Assembly (NCBI GenBank): GCA_020796225.1
Contig: CM036771.1
Span: 31,564,703 to 31,628,702, forward strand
Reading direction: 5' to 3'
Origin: Arion vulgaris
Lineage: Eukaryota > Mollusca > Gastropoda > Stylommatophora > Arionidae
Length of the DNA stretch: 64,000 nt
In this document: piece by piece, positions 52,497 through 62,884 of the stretch
Numbering within the stretch: position 1 is the stretch's first letter
Layout: each line of letters begins with the position of its first letter
Translations under genes and position numbers: made by a program
The notes under the pieces: model-generated
Databases searched by the model: none
Told to the model about the DNA's origin: nothing
What the model saw: the letters and a program-made list of their open reading frames with translations, nothing else

Positions 52497-52975
52497 GACG
52501 ACCGTGTTGGTCTGGGCCGCAAGGGAAGCAAAGATTAGTACCACTGCGACCTACAAGACGTCGTAAGAGGCGACTGATGTAGGCCCTAGGATGCTACCTA
52601 GTGAATAAAAACCAGCGCATACATCGGATGTGTTGGCCTATTTGGTTATTGGTTACTAAACTGACGTCATTGCACTCCGGGCAGACCCATAGGTGCTCAG
52701 TCTCCCCCAACAGATATCGAAGAGTATGCATACTGATGGTGTATGTGGCTCGCTGATTAAACACACCTCTCACTCTGCCTCTCAGGCATCCAGTTCGACT
52801 TGAACAACGGGTAACTCCAAACTGCTTAAATCACTTGATCGATTCAACATCGATTTAGGCTTGCCTATTTGTAGGTGTATAACTAGCACAACGTACAATC
52901 GCTCTTAGGGTCAGATCACATACAAATCACACAGAGTAGTTGACAGGTAGTCGAAGGGGAAGAAGATCATCCAAA
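52497..52975 (+). mobile_element. SINE-E copy split by a LINE family 4 end
   Basis: The left part (52497-52644) has GACCGTGTTGGTCTGGGCCG and GTCGTAAGAGGCGACTGATG. The right part (52863-52975) has ACTAGCACAACGTACAATCG and GGGTCAGATCACATACAAAT. The break carries a 9-bp duplication, GCCTATTTG, on both sides of a LINE fragment. Confidence 0.82.
52645..52862 (-). mobile_element. LINE family 4 3' end inserted in a SINE, 9-bp target duplication
   Basis: Direct repeats GCCTATTTG lie at 52636-52644 and 52863-52871. On the minus strand the insert reads from AAATCGATGTTGAATCGATC through AGTTTGGAGTTACCCGTTGT and CATCCAGTTCGACTTG-complement sequence to a 3' terminus AGTTTAGTAACCAATAA. There is no poly(A) or simple-repeat tail. 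So this family integrates as 5'-truncated copies ending at a fixed 3' sequence. Confidence 0.82.
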
Positions 52976-52979
52976 AAAT

Positions 52980-53625
52980 GTCTAAATGCGACGTTCAATT
53001 ATGTTACTAAATTATGAACTAGTTTAATCATTGATCAATAAATAAGACATGATCTTTCATTCTTGTCCACTTTGGTCAACTTGAACTTCTTGAGTAACAA
53101 ACACTGTATTTTCACATTGAACTGCATTCGTTAACATTTCAATTCCATCATAGCATCAACAAAAACATGATTTCCTGCCGAGGTTTCAAAGAAAAAAGAA
53201 GAAAAACATGGATATTCTAGGTGGCGAGAAAATGACAGTGCGCATTCTAACCGGAGAGAAGAAGGGGAAGAGTCGGTAATGGATACATTTTAGGTGACGA
53301 TATTTGCGCAGTGAAATTTTTTTCCTGATGTGTTCCAAGATTGATGTTGTTGAGCGTATCATTGCACTTAGTGAGATTTTTAACGAGAGGATACATATGA
53401 AATGTAAATACACTGGCCGATGAGATGTGGAATGAAGGAATTGTAATTGTCAGTTTCAGTGAATAACATTCCATTATTTTATTCACTTGAGTGATTCGAT
53501 TGACTCAATGCCTTGATTGATTGCTTGAATTGATACGGCCGTCCATCATTTGCGAACCTTCAGGGAAATTCAATTCGTCGCGATGTCCTATATCTGACAA
53601 ATGTTAAATCAAACTTTTTGTGACT
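52980..53625. other. Stretch without recognisable gene
   Basis: No repeat or coding domain that I can support. Confidence 0.35.
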
Positions 53626-53629
53626 TTGA

Positions 53630-53860
53630 GTGTGATCTGAGCCTAAGGAGCAAATTGGTATGTTGTCTTCAAGACTATGAGCCATCCCTACAAATGATGG
53701 ATCCGAGCCAACACCGCGATTTCTGCTACGCTTTATTACTATACGGTAGACTTCCTAAGGTCTCTTACCATACTTAATCACATCTTAACAATCATGCCTT
53801 GTAAGGCTCGTCATGTTTTGGTTACTATTCTTTGGTCCCATCTAAGTCCTTGGGTATAGT
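53630..53860 (-). mobile_element. SINE-E copy, strongly diverged
   Basis: Reverse orientation: GTGTGATCTGAGCCTAAGGA, GCGATTTCTGCTACGCTTTA, CATGCCTTGTAAGGCTCG and GTTACTATTCTTTGGTCCC. The tail side is missing. More decayed than the other copies. Confidence 0.65.
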
Positions 53861-53869
53861 GATTGAGCT

Positions 53870-54520
53870 GACAATTCCATGAATTGTGTGCTGAATACCT
53901 GTTACATGGGGAAGATATCCACGAGCATAAGCACGGGTTTCAGATGGAGAAGACTAAGAATATAGTGACAATGATGAGGAGGGGGGAAACTGGAAATAAA
54001 AGGAAAGAGAGAGAGAAGAGAGAGAGAGATTGAGAGGCGAATTTAAAAAAAAATTAGGAACTAACGATGGTGAGAGAGAGATTAATGATTACAAATGTAA
54101 TTGCAAGAATAGTGAGAGAGGAGAGAGAGAGAGAGAGAATGGTGCGTGTAGATGAATGAGATGAAGAGGACACCCATGATAACATGACACTACGTTAAAT
54201 TATGATATTATAACTACGTTACAACAACAGGACTGCTAGGCAGTTATGTTCAGATCTCAGTATATATTATATATAAAAGCATATAAAGACAAAGGTCCCT
54301 TTAAAAAAAACGTCGCAACGTTCCTTCATCGACGACGCGTAATAAATCCTACCATGTCCAGGTTACGGACCGGTTCAAATATGCACTACATGGTTGCAAA
54401 CATAAACCATGGATAAGAACAGGACATGAACCCACGATGACCCATGTTAAGAGGAGAAACTAGCGATGGGTCGGGTATACCCTACGGAGGACACAGCCCA
54501 GTATCATTAGACAATCACGT
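53870..54520. other. Stretch with GA-rich tracts, no recognisable gene
   Basis: GA-rich tracts at about 54002-54030 and 54113-54140. Otherwise no supported feature. Confidence 0.4.
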
Positions 54521-54524
54521 GAGT

Positions 54525-54695
54525 GGAACCCAAAAGGAAAAGAGGGCACCCTAAACAGACCTGGAGACGAATGTTTCCTTGAGAAATTGAAGGGTGTTCA
54601 ACTATCCTGGGAGACCATAAAAAACAGCTGAGACCGGGAAAATAGGCGAACAACTGTTGAGGCCGTATGCTCCACGAGGAGCGGAGAGGAATAAG
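54525..54695 (+). pseudogene. LINE tail fragment (family 9)
   Basis: Across frames: KRKRGHPKQTWRR, then LGDHKKQLRPGK and CSTRSGEE, which fit the common ending RGRP..TWRR.....W....A..DR..WR..V..LCSTRSEED. Heavily decayed. From 54695 to 55005 nothing is supported. Confidence 0.5.
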
Positions 54696-55004
54696 GAAGG
54701 AGTTGTCAGACTTGTCTACTTCGTGTGAAGACATTAATTACTACATATTTCTAATTTCTTATATACTAGTACATCGGGATCAAAAGTACACGGTGATGTA
54801 AAGTCAACGTCGTGCTCGAGACAGTTCGAGGATACGCCCTATGTTTACTCGCTAAATAAACTTTGTAAATGGTCCAAATTCAAGTTATAGATTTCTTTGG
54901 CAACTGATTTTATAAAGTCTTGTACTACATAAACTTGACAACATAATTTTATAGCGAACCAGATCAGCAAATATGTGTGGAGTATCTTTGGTTTCAATAT
55001 ATAT

Positions 55005-55210
55005 TCTGCAACCTACAAGGCATGTCGTAAGAGCCGATTGAGGTAGGGGCACAGGAAAACTACCCTAGTACATAAAAAGCGTCGCAGAAATCGGATATGC
55101 TGGTCTACTTGTAGGCGCATAACTGGCACAACGTACGATCGCTCTTACGCTCATATCACATACAAGTCACAAATAGTGGTTAACAAGCGATCGATATGGA
55201 GCGTTCGTTA
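55005..55210 (+). mobile_element. SINE-E copy, 5'-truncated
   Basis: Starts within CTGCAACCTACAAGGCATGT and continues to GCACAACGTACGATCGCTCT and CGATCGATATGGAGCGTTCG. The GAA tail is missing, and the sequence abuts the 47-bp array region. Confidence 0.78.
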
Positions 55211-55263
55211 TGGACCATGTTTTCCCATTACCGTTCTCTCGAAGCCACTGTGATATATAACAT

Positions 55264-56110
55264 GGACACAATACTTCACCTTCATCTTCAAACAGTAGAA
55301 CGTCACAGTGGACAGCGATACTTACCTTCATTCAAACAGTAAACGTCACAGTGGACAGCGATACTTCACCTTCATCTTCAAACAGTAGAACGTCATAGTA
55401 GACAGCGATACTTAACCTTCATCTTCAAACAGTAAAACGTCACAGTGGACAGCGATACTTCACCTTCATCTTCAAACAGTAGAACGTCATAGTAGACAGC
55501 GATACTTCACCTTCATTTCAAACAGTAAACGTCATAGTAGACAGCGATACTTAACCTTCATCTTCAAACAGTAGAACGTCACAGTGACAGCGATACTTCA
55601 CCTTCATTTCAAACAGTAAACGTCATAGTAGACAGCGATACTTAACCTTCATCTTCAAACAGTAGAACGTCATAGTGGACAGCGATACTTCACCTTCATT
55701 ACAAACAGTAAAACGTCATAGTAGACAGCGATACTTAACCTTCATCTTCAAACAGTAGAACGTCACAGTGGACAGCGATACTTCACCTTCATTACAAACA
55801 GTAGAACGTCACAGTGGACAGCGATACTTAACCTTCATCTTCAAACAGTAGAACGTCACAGTGGACAGCGATACTTCACCTTCATTACAAACAGTAGAAC
55901 GTCATAGTAGACAGCGATACTTCACCTTCATCTTCAAACAGTAGAACGTCACAGTGACAGCGATACTTAACCTTCATTTCAAACAGTAAACGTCACAGTA
56001 GACAGCGATACTTCACCTTCATTACAAACAGTAGAACGTCACAGTGGACAGCGTCGTGACCTTCATTACAAACAGTAGAACGTTATAGTGGACAGCGTCA
56101 TGACCTTCAT
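55264..56110. repeat. 47-bp minisatellite, about 18 copies
   Basis: Unit CTTCACCTTCATCTTCAAAC, AGTAGAACGTCACAGTGGAC and AGCGATA. Variants alternate (CTTAACC/CTTCACC, CACAGTGG/CATAGTAG, ATCTTC/ATTACA), so a two-unit higher-order pattern is visible in parts. From 56110 to 56480 nothing is supported. Confidence 0.95.
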
Positions 56111-56479
56111 ACGTCACTAGTTTGTGCTATCACTGTTTAGGGGTATCCATCTTCTTTTGTTCTGATCTATTAAAACAAATTGTTGATGCTCTGCAATGCC
56201 CTTCTGAAAAATTGCACTAAATAATGATCTGACCTGGTCTTGATCTCTAGATATCGTGTTCTTGTTAATTACATTGTCCGTATTGATAATCAGATTACAT
56301 TAAGGGAAGCAACTCTAGAGGATATGTATATACAAATAAAGATAGAGATCACAGAAACGATATAGAGAAGAATAGAGAAACATACAATCATATCATAATA
56401 AGAATTACATAAATGGGAAAGAGAAGTTTGGGGTAAAATGATGAATATTTAGAGATCAAAAGAAATCAAATCAAATACT

Positions 56480-56840
56480 GAGATCGCCCGGATGTTGCCG
56501 GGTTCGCAAGGAGCAAATAATAGTAACACTGCAACCTACAGGATGTCGTAAGAGTCGCCTGAACACTGCAACCTACAAGGCATGTCGTAAGAGTCGCCTG
56601 AACACTGCAACCTACAAGGCATTGTAAGAGTCGCCTGAACACTGCAACCTACAAGGTATGTCGTAAGAGTCGCCTGAGGTAAGGGAAGCTACCATAGTAA
56701 ATAAAAAGAAATCGGATGTGCTGACCTACTTGTAGGCGCATAACTGATACAACGTGCAATCGATATAAGGCTCAGATCACATGCAATTACAAAGAGTGGT
56801 TTAACAAGTGGTCGATATAAAGCGTTCGAGGAAGAAGATT
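56480..56840 (+). mobile_element. SINE-E copy with internal 4-copy tandem expansion
   Basis: The head CGCCCGGATGTTGCCGGGTT and the tail GTGGTCGATATAAAGCGTTC with GAGGAAGAAG are normal. Between 56527 and 56668 the segment AACACTGCAACCTACAAGGC, ATGTCGTAAGAGTCGCCTG occurs four times, whereas other copies have it once. Confidence 0.88.
56527..56668. repeat. About 39-bp tandem repeat born inside SINE-E
   Basis: Four units of AACACTGCAACCTACAAGGC plus ATGTCGTAAGAGTCGCCTG, two of them with small internal deletions. From 56840 to 57215 no feature is supported beyond a short GATGATGATGACGACG run near 56970. Confidence 0.9.
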
Positions 56841-57214
56841 TCAAATAGTGAGATAAAGAAGAGTCAAGGTAGAGATGGATACAGACAGGGTGTGATACAT
56901 AACTTGTCTTTGATAGATAGAAAGTCTGACAGACTAATAGTGGACAATGTATGTGCAGGGCAAGCTACTGGATGATGATGACGACGTTATAAGAAAGACT
57001 GTAAAATAGAATAGTTAACAAATTCAGGCACAGTTAGATGATAGTGCAGATTGAAAATACGTTGGTTTCCCGCCCCTTTATCGTTGATCCGATTGCGGAG
57101 TTTATTGATAGTTTTGGATGGGTGAATGTGTTTAGATGTCTATATGTGTGTATGTAGGTGTGTCTGTGTGGTTGAGAGTGTACATTAAAGAATGTGTAAC
57201 AACGTTATCAATTA

Positions 57215-57300
57215 TCAGTTATATGAGGACTATCATCAGAGCACTCCGGACACGCCCATAGGTGCTCCGGTCTCCCCCTCAACAAATCCAGCGGCCCACC
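57215..57300 (-). pseudogene. LINE family 6 3' end fragment
   Basis: GAGGACTATCATCAGAGCAC, TCCGGACACGCCCATAGGTG: the reverse of 10560-10630. From 57300 to 57590 I see nothing else. Confidence 0.55.
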
Positions 57301-57589
57301 ACGCCAGTTCGATGTTGTAATATCGCTTTGCATATTTGATATATGGTTCATTTCGGGCTACATATGTGACAACGTGTATGAATGTATGATGTTTAGAGTG
57401 GAGCGGGGGGAAGATTAAGATGGTGTGTAGCGCAGCGAACACTAGATAGCGAGTGGAATATGTACAAAAACGAAGCAATGCGTGCACGTGCACAAAGTGC
57501 CTGTATGCACATGAAGAACAGTGTGCATGTGACGACAATATGTGATGGGATGTATGTGACAGAGTGCGTGCGCGAGAGTGCGAGATAAT

Positions 57590-57845
57590 GCTTCTTATTC
57601 TGCCAACGTCCCATATCGACCACTTGTTAAACCCCTCTTTGTGACATGTGATCTGAGCCTAAGAGCAATTATATGATGTGCCAGTTATGCGCCTACAAGT
57701 AAGGCAGCACATCCAATTTCTGCGATGCGTTTTTATTTCCTAGGGTAGCTACCTAAGGCCTTACATTAGAAGCCTCTTACGACATGCCTTGTAGGTAGCC
57801 GTGGTACTATTCTTGGCTTCCCGTTCGGGCCCCGTCCCCACACTG
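57590..57845 (-). mobile_element. SINE-E copy
   Basis: Reverse orientation: CATATCGACCACTTGTTAAA, TGAGCCTAAGAGCAATTATA, TGCGCCTACAAGTAAGGCAG and GTAGGTAGCCGTGGTACTAT, with the head near GGGCCCCGTCCCCACACTGA. Full length. Confidence 0.82.
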
Positions 57846-57923
57846 ACGCGAAATAGTGCAATGTCTATGAGATAAATTCGAGCGTACCTGTATATAGAGA
57901 ATGTCTGTATACACGCATGTTTA

Positions 57924-58165
57924 TTGGTATATACTAAAGTTAAAGAGGAACTCGCACAGCTGAGAAGCATCGCGCCGTTAAGGCACAGAGAGAACGAGAT
58001 GAGCAAAAAAAACGGAACAGACAACACACATATGTCTAACCTTGATCCTGCATGCCCCACCTGTGGTAGGGGATTGTGTTCTAGGATTAGACTCTACAGT
58101 CACCTCCGCACACACCAGAGAGGTGCAGCACACGTTTGAGGCGGTTGTCATCATCGCTTGATATG
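57924..58165 (+). pseudogene. LINE C-terminus with C2H2-like zinc knuckle
   Basis: A plus-strand frame carries ELAQLRSIAPLRHRENEMSK and then CPTCGRGLCSRIRLYSHLRT followed by HQRG, a C-x2-C-x12-H-x3-H pattern. Such a motif closes the reading frame of a widespread LINE group (C...CGR.C.SRIGL.SH.RTH). It is followed by a GGCGGTTGTCATCATCGCTT 3' region. It could be mistaken for a zinc-finger gene, but the context is a truncated LINE. Confidence 0.65.
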
Positions 58166-58169
58166 GACG

Positions 58170-58395
58170 GCTATTACTAAACTTCATCAAGAAACAACAA
58201 ATTAAATGGTTCGGCCACATAGCAGATTACCAACAGACAGTGCTCCTCAAAGAGCAATGCTACTCCGATAGAGTGGATAAAAAGTAAAAGGTCATCAAAG
58301 ACAAAAGGTAGAACTAAGAAATAACAGAGGCGGTGTAAAACAATATTTATGAAGCACACACACAATCCGGTTCTAGAAATTACTTCTTATCCTGA
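58170..58395 (+). pseudogene. LINE family 3 (RTE-like) 3' fragment
   Basis: CTTCATCAAGAAACAACAAA, TTAAATGGTTCGGCCACATA (QQIKWFGHI) and GCAATGCTACTCCGATAGAG, ending CTAGAAATTACTTCTTATCC. Same ending as 52015-52285. Confidence 0.72.
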
Positions 58396-58449
58396 TGCTG
58401 TGAAGCAAAACAGATTTGGAGAAAAAGAAAAGTGTGTATATTTTAGGGA

Positions 58450-58490
58450 AAAATAGCGTGCGCGCGTGCGTGCGTGCGCGCGTGTGTGTA
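58450..58490. repeat. Alternating GC/GT tract
   Basis: GCGTGCGCGCGTGCGTGCGT followed by GCGCGCGTGTGTGT. It is one of the strongest alternating purine-pyrimidine tracts in the window. Confidence 0.88.
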
Positions 58491-58554
58491 AGATGATGTA
58501 TATAAGAAAGATAATGTATGCATGCACGTGTATGGAATATTGATTGATTGATTG

Positions 58555-58985
58555 ATGATAGGACCATCATCATTGCATTTCGGTGAGTAACCATGTGTGT
58601 TCCGATCTCTTTCTTACACGGGAAGATCTCAGCGACAGTGCACAAACGTCGTTGCACCGGAGAGGGTCCACGATGTAATTTAGGATATAGTGAAGATATA
58701 TTTGTAGGAATTTTAATTTTAATCTTTTATTATGAATTTTGCCCAGGCAGCACATTTGCAGCCTGCTCTTCTCAATGTTGAACTGCCAAGGATTATTTTA
58801 CGTGCTCCTATATTGAACACGGGAAATACGTTTGATCTTCCACCTCCGATAGGACTAGGAACTCGATCTCACCCACACTGAGATCAGGAATCATCTGGAA
58901 AAATATCCAGATGTCTCAACGAGAAGAGCGTACTGGCACCTTTGGCACGAGAGACGTGTACCTGACCTCTACGCCACAGAGACAC
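58555..58985 (-). mobile_element. SINE-A, second full-length copy
   Basis: Collinear with 7680-8113. On the minus strand the head is GTGGCGTAGAGGTCAGGTAC (A-box TGGCGTAGAGG), then a diverged B-box region, and the tail lies near GATTGATTGATTGATGATAG. It shows the ATCAATCA tail clearly. Confidence 0.82.
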
Positions 58986-59015
58986 GCCCCCACGTGTATG
59001 GAATAGAGAAAATGT

Positions 59016-59096
59016 GTGGAGAGTAGTACACAAATGTACGCATATCATATTGTCTATCTTGAACAAATGTACGCATATCATATTGTCTATCTTGAA
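59016..59096. repeat. 33-bp direct duplication, 2 copies
   Basis: CAAATGTACGCATATCATAT plus TGTCTATCTTGAA occurs twice, adjacent. From 59100 to 59315 nothing is supported. Confidence 0.9.
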
Positions 59097-59317
59097 AAGT
59101 GAGCATATAGTAATATGTCAGAACATCATATTCTCATGAAATATTCACATTGCTTAAATGTGTCGATCATGACATATACATAATTATTGACTTCAGGTTG
59201 TTGTTGAGTGTAGCATGGATGTATGGTGTTCCCTCCATGATTAAATAGTGATGAGCTGGCTAGTCGTTTGGAGAACTTTGGCTATTTTGTACAGTGACTT
59301 CTAATCTTAATTAAGTT

Positions 59318-59358
59318 TGTTCTCCTATCGGAGACGGACGATACGATAATATAAGTCT
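59318..59358 (+). mobile_element. SINE-A short fragment
   Basis: GTTCTCCTATCGGAGACGGA, as in the SINE-A body. Confidence 0.5.
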
Positions 59359-59369
59359 CTTGTTCAAAG

Positions 59370-59610
59370 AGGAACGTCTGGCCGAATGGATTAGCGTGCG
59401 GCTCCCATGAAGGAGACCAGTGTTCAACTCACGGTAAGGGAGCGGATTTTTTTCTGTGTGGGCATCAATGAAAAATCCTAACCTGAACAGATTCGCGGTG
59501 ACTGCACTAGCCATGCGGTCATTAAATTCCTCAGACTCTCGTCCTACACCGCTCTAAAAAGCGGTACTACAGCCAGTAATGACAGTTTGTTGGTTTTTTT
59601 CTTGTTCAAG
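59370..59610 (+). mobile_element. SINE-D, reference copy, tRNA-derived
   Basis: Head with TGGCCGAATGGATTAGCGTG (A-box TGGCCGAATGG) and CAGTGTTCAACTCACGGTAA (B-box region), body AACCTGAACAGATTCGCGGT, GACTGCACTAGCCATGCGGT and a CCGCTCTAAAAAGCGG hairpin. Other copies are at 23255-23462 and 25770-26092. Confidence 0.8.
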
Positions 59611-59657
59611 GTTAGCAAGTAATGAGACCTTGGCAGCTGATAACTGATAAAAGTGAA

Positions 59658-59690
59658 TCACCTCTCTCTCTTTCTCTCTCTCTCTCACTC
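59658..59690. repeat. CT-rich microsatellite
   Basis: CTCTCTCTCTTTCTCTCTCT and continuing. 59610-59815 is otherwise featureless. Confidence 0.88.
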
Positions 59691-59814
59691 TAGCCTGTGA
59701 CTCCCCTGGCGCTTACAGCCGCAACAAGTGTCCACATTCTTCTATATTCTTGATAATACTCCGTAATGTTTTGTAGCTTTGATTCTTTTCTTTAAAACAA
59801 ATTCAAATTTAAAC

Positions 59815-59985
59815 ACAAATGTCGCAAATTTTCATCATCTACAACAATTACATCGGAGACCCTCGCTAGTGCTATGAAGTTCCTGCTCTGTCGCTGAGAT
59901 CTTTCTGTGTAATAATGAGCGCGGAGCAGGCATGGTTATTTATTCAAATGCAATGCCGATGATGATAGTCCTATCAATCAATGAA
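59815..59985 (+). mobile_element. SINE-A 3' fragment
   Basis: ACAATTACATCGGAGACCCT, GCTGAGATCTTTCTGTGTAA and ending in GTCCTATCAATCAATG. 5'-truncated. From 59985 to 60330 the sequence is AT-rich with no feature. Confidence 0.72.
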
Positions 59986-60329
59986 TTATTGTTTACAAAT
60001 CTGTGTTACATTTTTATAAATGAATATTTCTAAACAACGAGCATATTAAATATCAATTCCAAAACTGAGTTGGGATTACAAATATTTAATAATCAAATGG
60101 GATTTGATGCATAGGAAAACATTAATCAGGGATGGCTATGAATTAAATTGGTATTAAATACAAGAAACAAAAATGTATTTATGTATTTAATATTAAAACT
60201 AGCTTTTCATTATTTACTTTATATTTTCAAGTGTTTACCGGCCAATGTCTTCACCAAGATCACATAACCAGCATACCTTGATCAAACAAAATATGCAATC
60301 GTTCAAATCTGCACTAAACGGTTCTCATT

Positions 60330-60510
60330 TTTGCTTCCACGAGTAGAATTTAATGTTTGAGGAGCATAGAGAGTAGTGAATTTAACCAACGAGCCACAGA
60401 AACCATCAGTATGTATGCCCTTCCATATCTGTTGGTTGAGACTGATCATCTATGGGTCTGTCGGATTGATATGGTGTCGGTTCAGTAGCCATAACCACTC
60501 TTACTTATTT
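60330..60510 (+). pseudogene. LINE family 4 tail
   Basis: GTAGAATTTAATGTTTGAGG, TTTAACCAACGAGCCACAGA and TCATCTATGGGTCTGTCGGA, ending GGTTCAGTAGCCATAACC. No open frame. Confidence 0.65.
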
Positions 60511-60799
60511 CCGTTAGGGGCGTGTGTCACAAAATGTCTCTTTTTTCTAAACTTCTAAACATAGACTATAACTTATCCTGTCAATTTGACATTACGCCAT
60601 CGTGCTTACAGTATCTCGCAGAACCAAACTTACAAAATGTTTCAAGAGGCTACGATGCATTCATTACCCGCCAACAAAAGGGGCAAGAGTCGGCACCTTT
60701 GATTGCCAGATTCTGAAGTGACATCGTTTTTTTTCCTGAGTACTGAGAAAATTGTAAATGTCAAATTGGTGATGTAGATCCACGTCATATTTGCTATAT

Positions 60800-61800
60800 A
60801 CTCGTATGTCATTCGATCGACGTCATGGCATATTCGGCATTCTCATGCGCGTTCCGTCATCCAATGCAGCAGCAATCCCAAAGTGCACTTGCTCACCGAA
60901 CCAATGTGAATTTGATTAGTATATCTTCTATCTCTCTCTAACGCGAAGTGGACACTGTCTGGCATGTCCAAACTTAACTCCTAACTCTCGAAATCGGTCC
61001 AGTGTCTGGGACTCACTCACTCTCTCTCTCTCTCTCTTACCTGGACAGCCTACGGACTTGAAATTTGGCAAGAGCGTAGCTTTCGCTTTCATAGATGGGA
61101 AGATGTAAATATTATAAAATTGGACTATTTGTTCGTTTCTATAACTATATTCCAATTTAACGCGAATGGTCAATTACTGAAATAGATGAATACGTGTATC
61201 CATGTTTTAACGTTCCGGTCACGTGATACGCACAACGGTCATGTTGTTGCTTTCCGGTCACATGATATGCACAGCAGTCACATGTTCCGAATACGAACAT
61301 TAGTTGATACTATTTGATACTATACGTACCTGTCAAATGTCGAATGTAAGTTTGATCTGGAGTACTGCTGTAGCATTTTATGAATTCGTAAATTGTAGGT
61401 ACTGAAGCATTCCCATTTGACAACCTTTAGTTTCGGCCATTCAAAACATTAGTTTGTTTAATGAGAAAACATATTGTTATTAATGGTAAAGCAGCCGATT
61501 TTAATGGTATACGGATGACAGAGGACGGGGCATGTCTATTTAATATGTTTTTGTTCGCATCGAAATTGTCAGCCACATCGTGTCACATTATGAGAACTAC
61601 AGAAATTTCATTTGCAACGATAGAACTGACTATGAATAAATTCAATTCCCCGTGCGATGAACGAGGCTAGAATTCGTGCATAGTAACTGATATCACATCA
61701 ATGAGCGCGTACCGCATTGATGACATCGGTTTTGCCATACTTCTGCAGCATTATTTGCAAGAAAGTTAGCACATTCATTGTCCAGCATGTCCAGCATGGC
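60800..61800 (-). pseudogene. LINE family 5 tail with about 650-bp insertion
   Basis: The left part (60800-61012; TCGATCGACGTCATGGCATA and CACTGTCTGGCATGTCCAAA) and the right part (61670-61800; GCTAGAATTCG, GCATTGATGACATCGGTTTT and CATTATTTGCAAGAAAGTTA) are collinear with 28085-28460. The middle does not belong to the LINE. Frames are broken throughout. Confidence 0.62.
61012..61669. other. Unidentified insertion inside LINE family 5
   Basis: Starts with a CACTCACTCTCTCTCTCTCT run and contains repeated TTCCGGTCACGTGATACGCA / TTCCGGTCACATGATATGCA segments (about 61212-61290). I found no terminal repeats or coding domain, so its nature is open. Confidence 0.4.
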
Positions 61801-61904
61801 CTAATTTCATGCACCAAATACATCGAAAGACAACATATGCAGTCACGTTGACATTTAATGAGAATGGGATACAATCAACCACCAATAACAGCTTACAATA
61901 AAGA

Positions 61905-62070
61905 GATCATGTACCAGAAAGAAGGGAAGACCAAGAAAAAGATGGATAGACAATATCAAGACCACGCTACATAAACGCAGATATAACACAACAAGGGCGA
62001 CTCATCTGGCCCTAGAACGCAAATTAAAGCGCCAACGCTTAACGGCAAGAGTGGACAACTAATTCCATCT
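61905..62070 (+). pseudogene. LINE tail (RTE-like) fragment
   Basis: Frame reads RKKGRPRKRWIDNIKTTLHK, then HLALERKLKRQRLTARVDN, the RGRPRKRW(I/M)DNI ending common in RTE-like LINEs. 5'-truncated. Confidence 0.62.
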
Positions 62071-62454
62071 TCCACATGGAGATAGTCAAATAGACATTAG
62101 ATAACAAAATACTTTAAATATAACATAACAGCGGCAAAGGGGGATGCGATTTATAACTATTCAGGTTGTACACCTTAGAGAACAGCAATGGCCTCCGATA
62201 ACATAAGGTCAGCGAGCTTATGTAAAATTCTGGAAATCAGACACAGTCCTTCCGTGACCTCGTATTCCACTAATGTTAGATATAGACAAATTCATTTAAA
62301 AACAACACAACAGTTAAATCAAGGTTAATTTATGTTACAAATTAAGTTTATTAATTTTAGAAATTAAGTTAGTTAGTTAATTTATGTTCAAACACTAGTA
62401 AATCAGGTTACAAGAATTTGTTTTCGTTACATCTTATGTTGCTACAAACAGTTA

Positions 62455-62882
62455 CTTAATTATTTAAAATAAGTTATTAGTTAATTTATGTTACAAATTA
62501 AGTTATTAGTTAATTTATGTTACAAATTAAGTTATTAGTTAATTTATGTTACAAATTAAGTTATTAGTTAATTTATGTTACAAATTAAGTTATTAGTTAA
62601 TTTATGTTACAAATTAAGTTATTAGTTAATTTATGTTACAAATTAAGTTATTAGTTAATTTATGTTACAAATTAAGTTATTAGTTAATTTATGTTACAAA
62701 TTAAGTTATTAGTTAATTTATGTTACAAATTAAGTTATTAGTTAATTTATGTTACAAATTAAGTTATTAGTTAATTTATGTTACAAATTAAGTTATTAGT
62801 TAATTTATGTTACAAATTAAGTTATTAGTTAATTTATGTTACAAATTAAGTTATTAGTTAATTTATGTTACAAATTAAGTTT
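62455..62882. repeat. 29-bp AT-rich minisatellite, about 14 near-perfect copies
   Basis: Unit AAGTTATTAGTTAATTTATG plus TTACAAATT, virtually invariant. Diverged partial units lie at 62320-62390. The motif TCAAACACTAGTAAA stands on both sides (62389-62403 and 62939-62953). Confidence 0.96.
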
Positions 62883-62884
62883 AA

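Noticed and set aside
57924..58139. A C2H2 zinc-finger protein gene
   Set aside because: The single C-x2-C-x12-H-x3-H motif sits at the end of a short frame and matches the terminal knuckle of a LINE. No second finger or splice structure is present.
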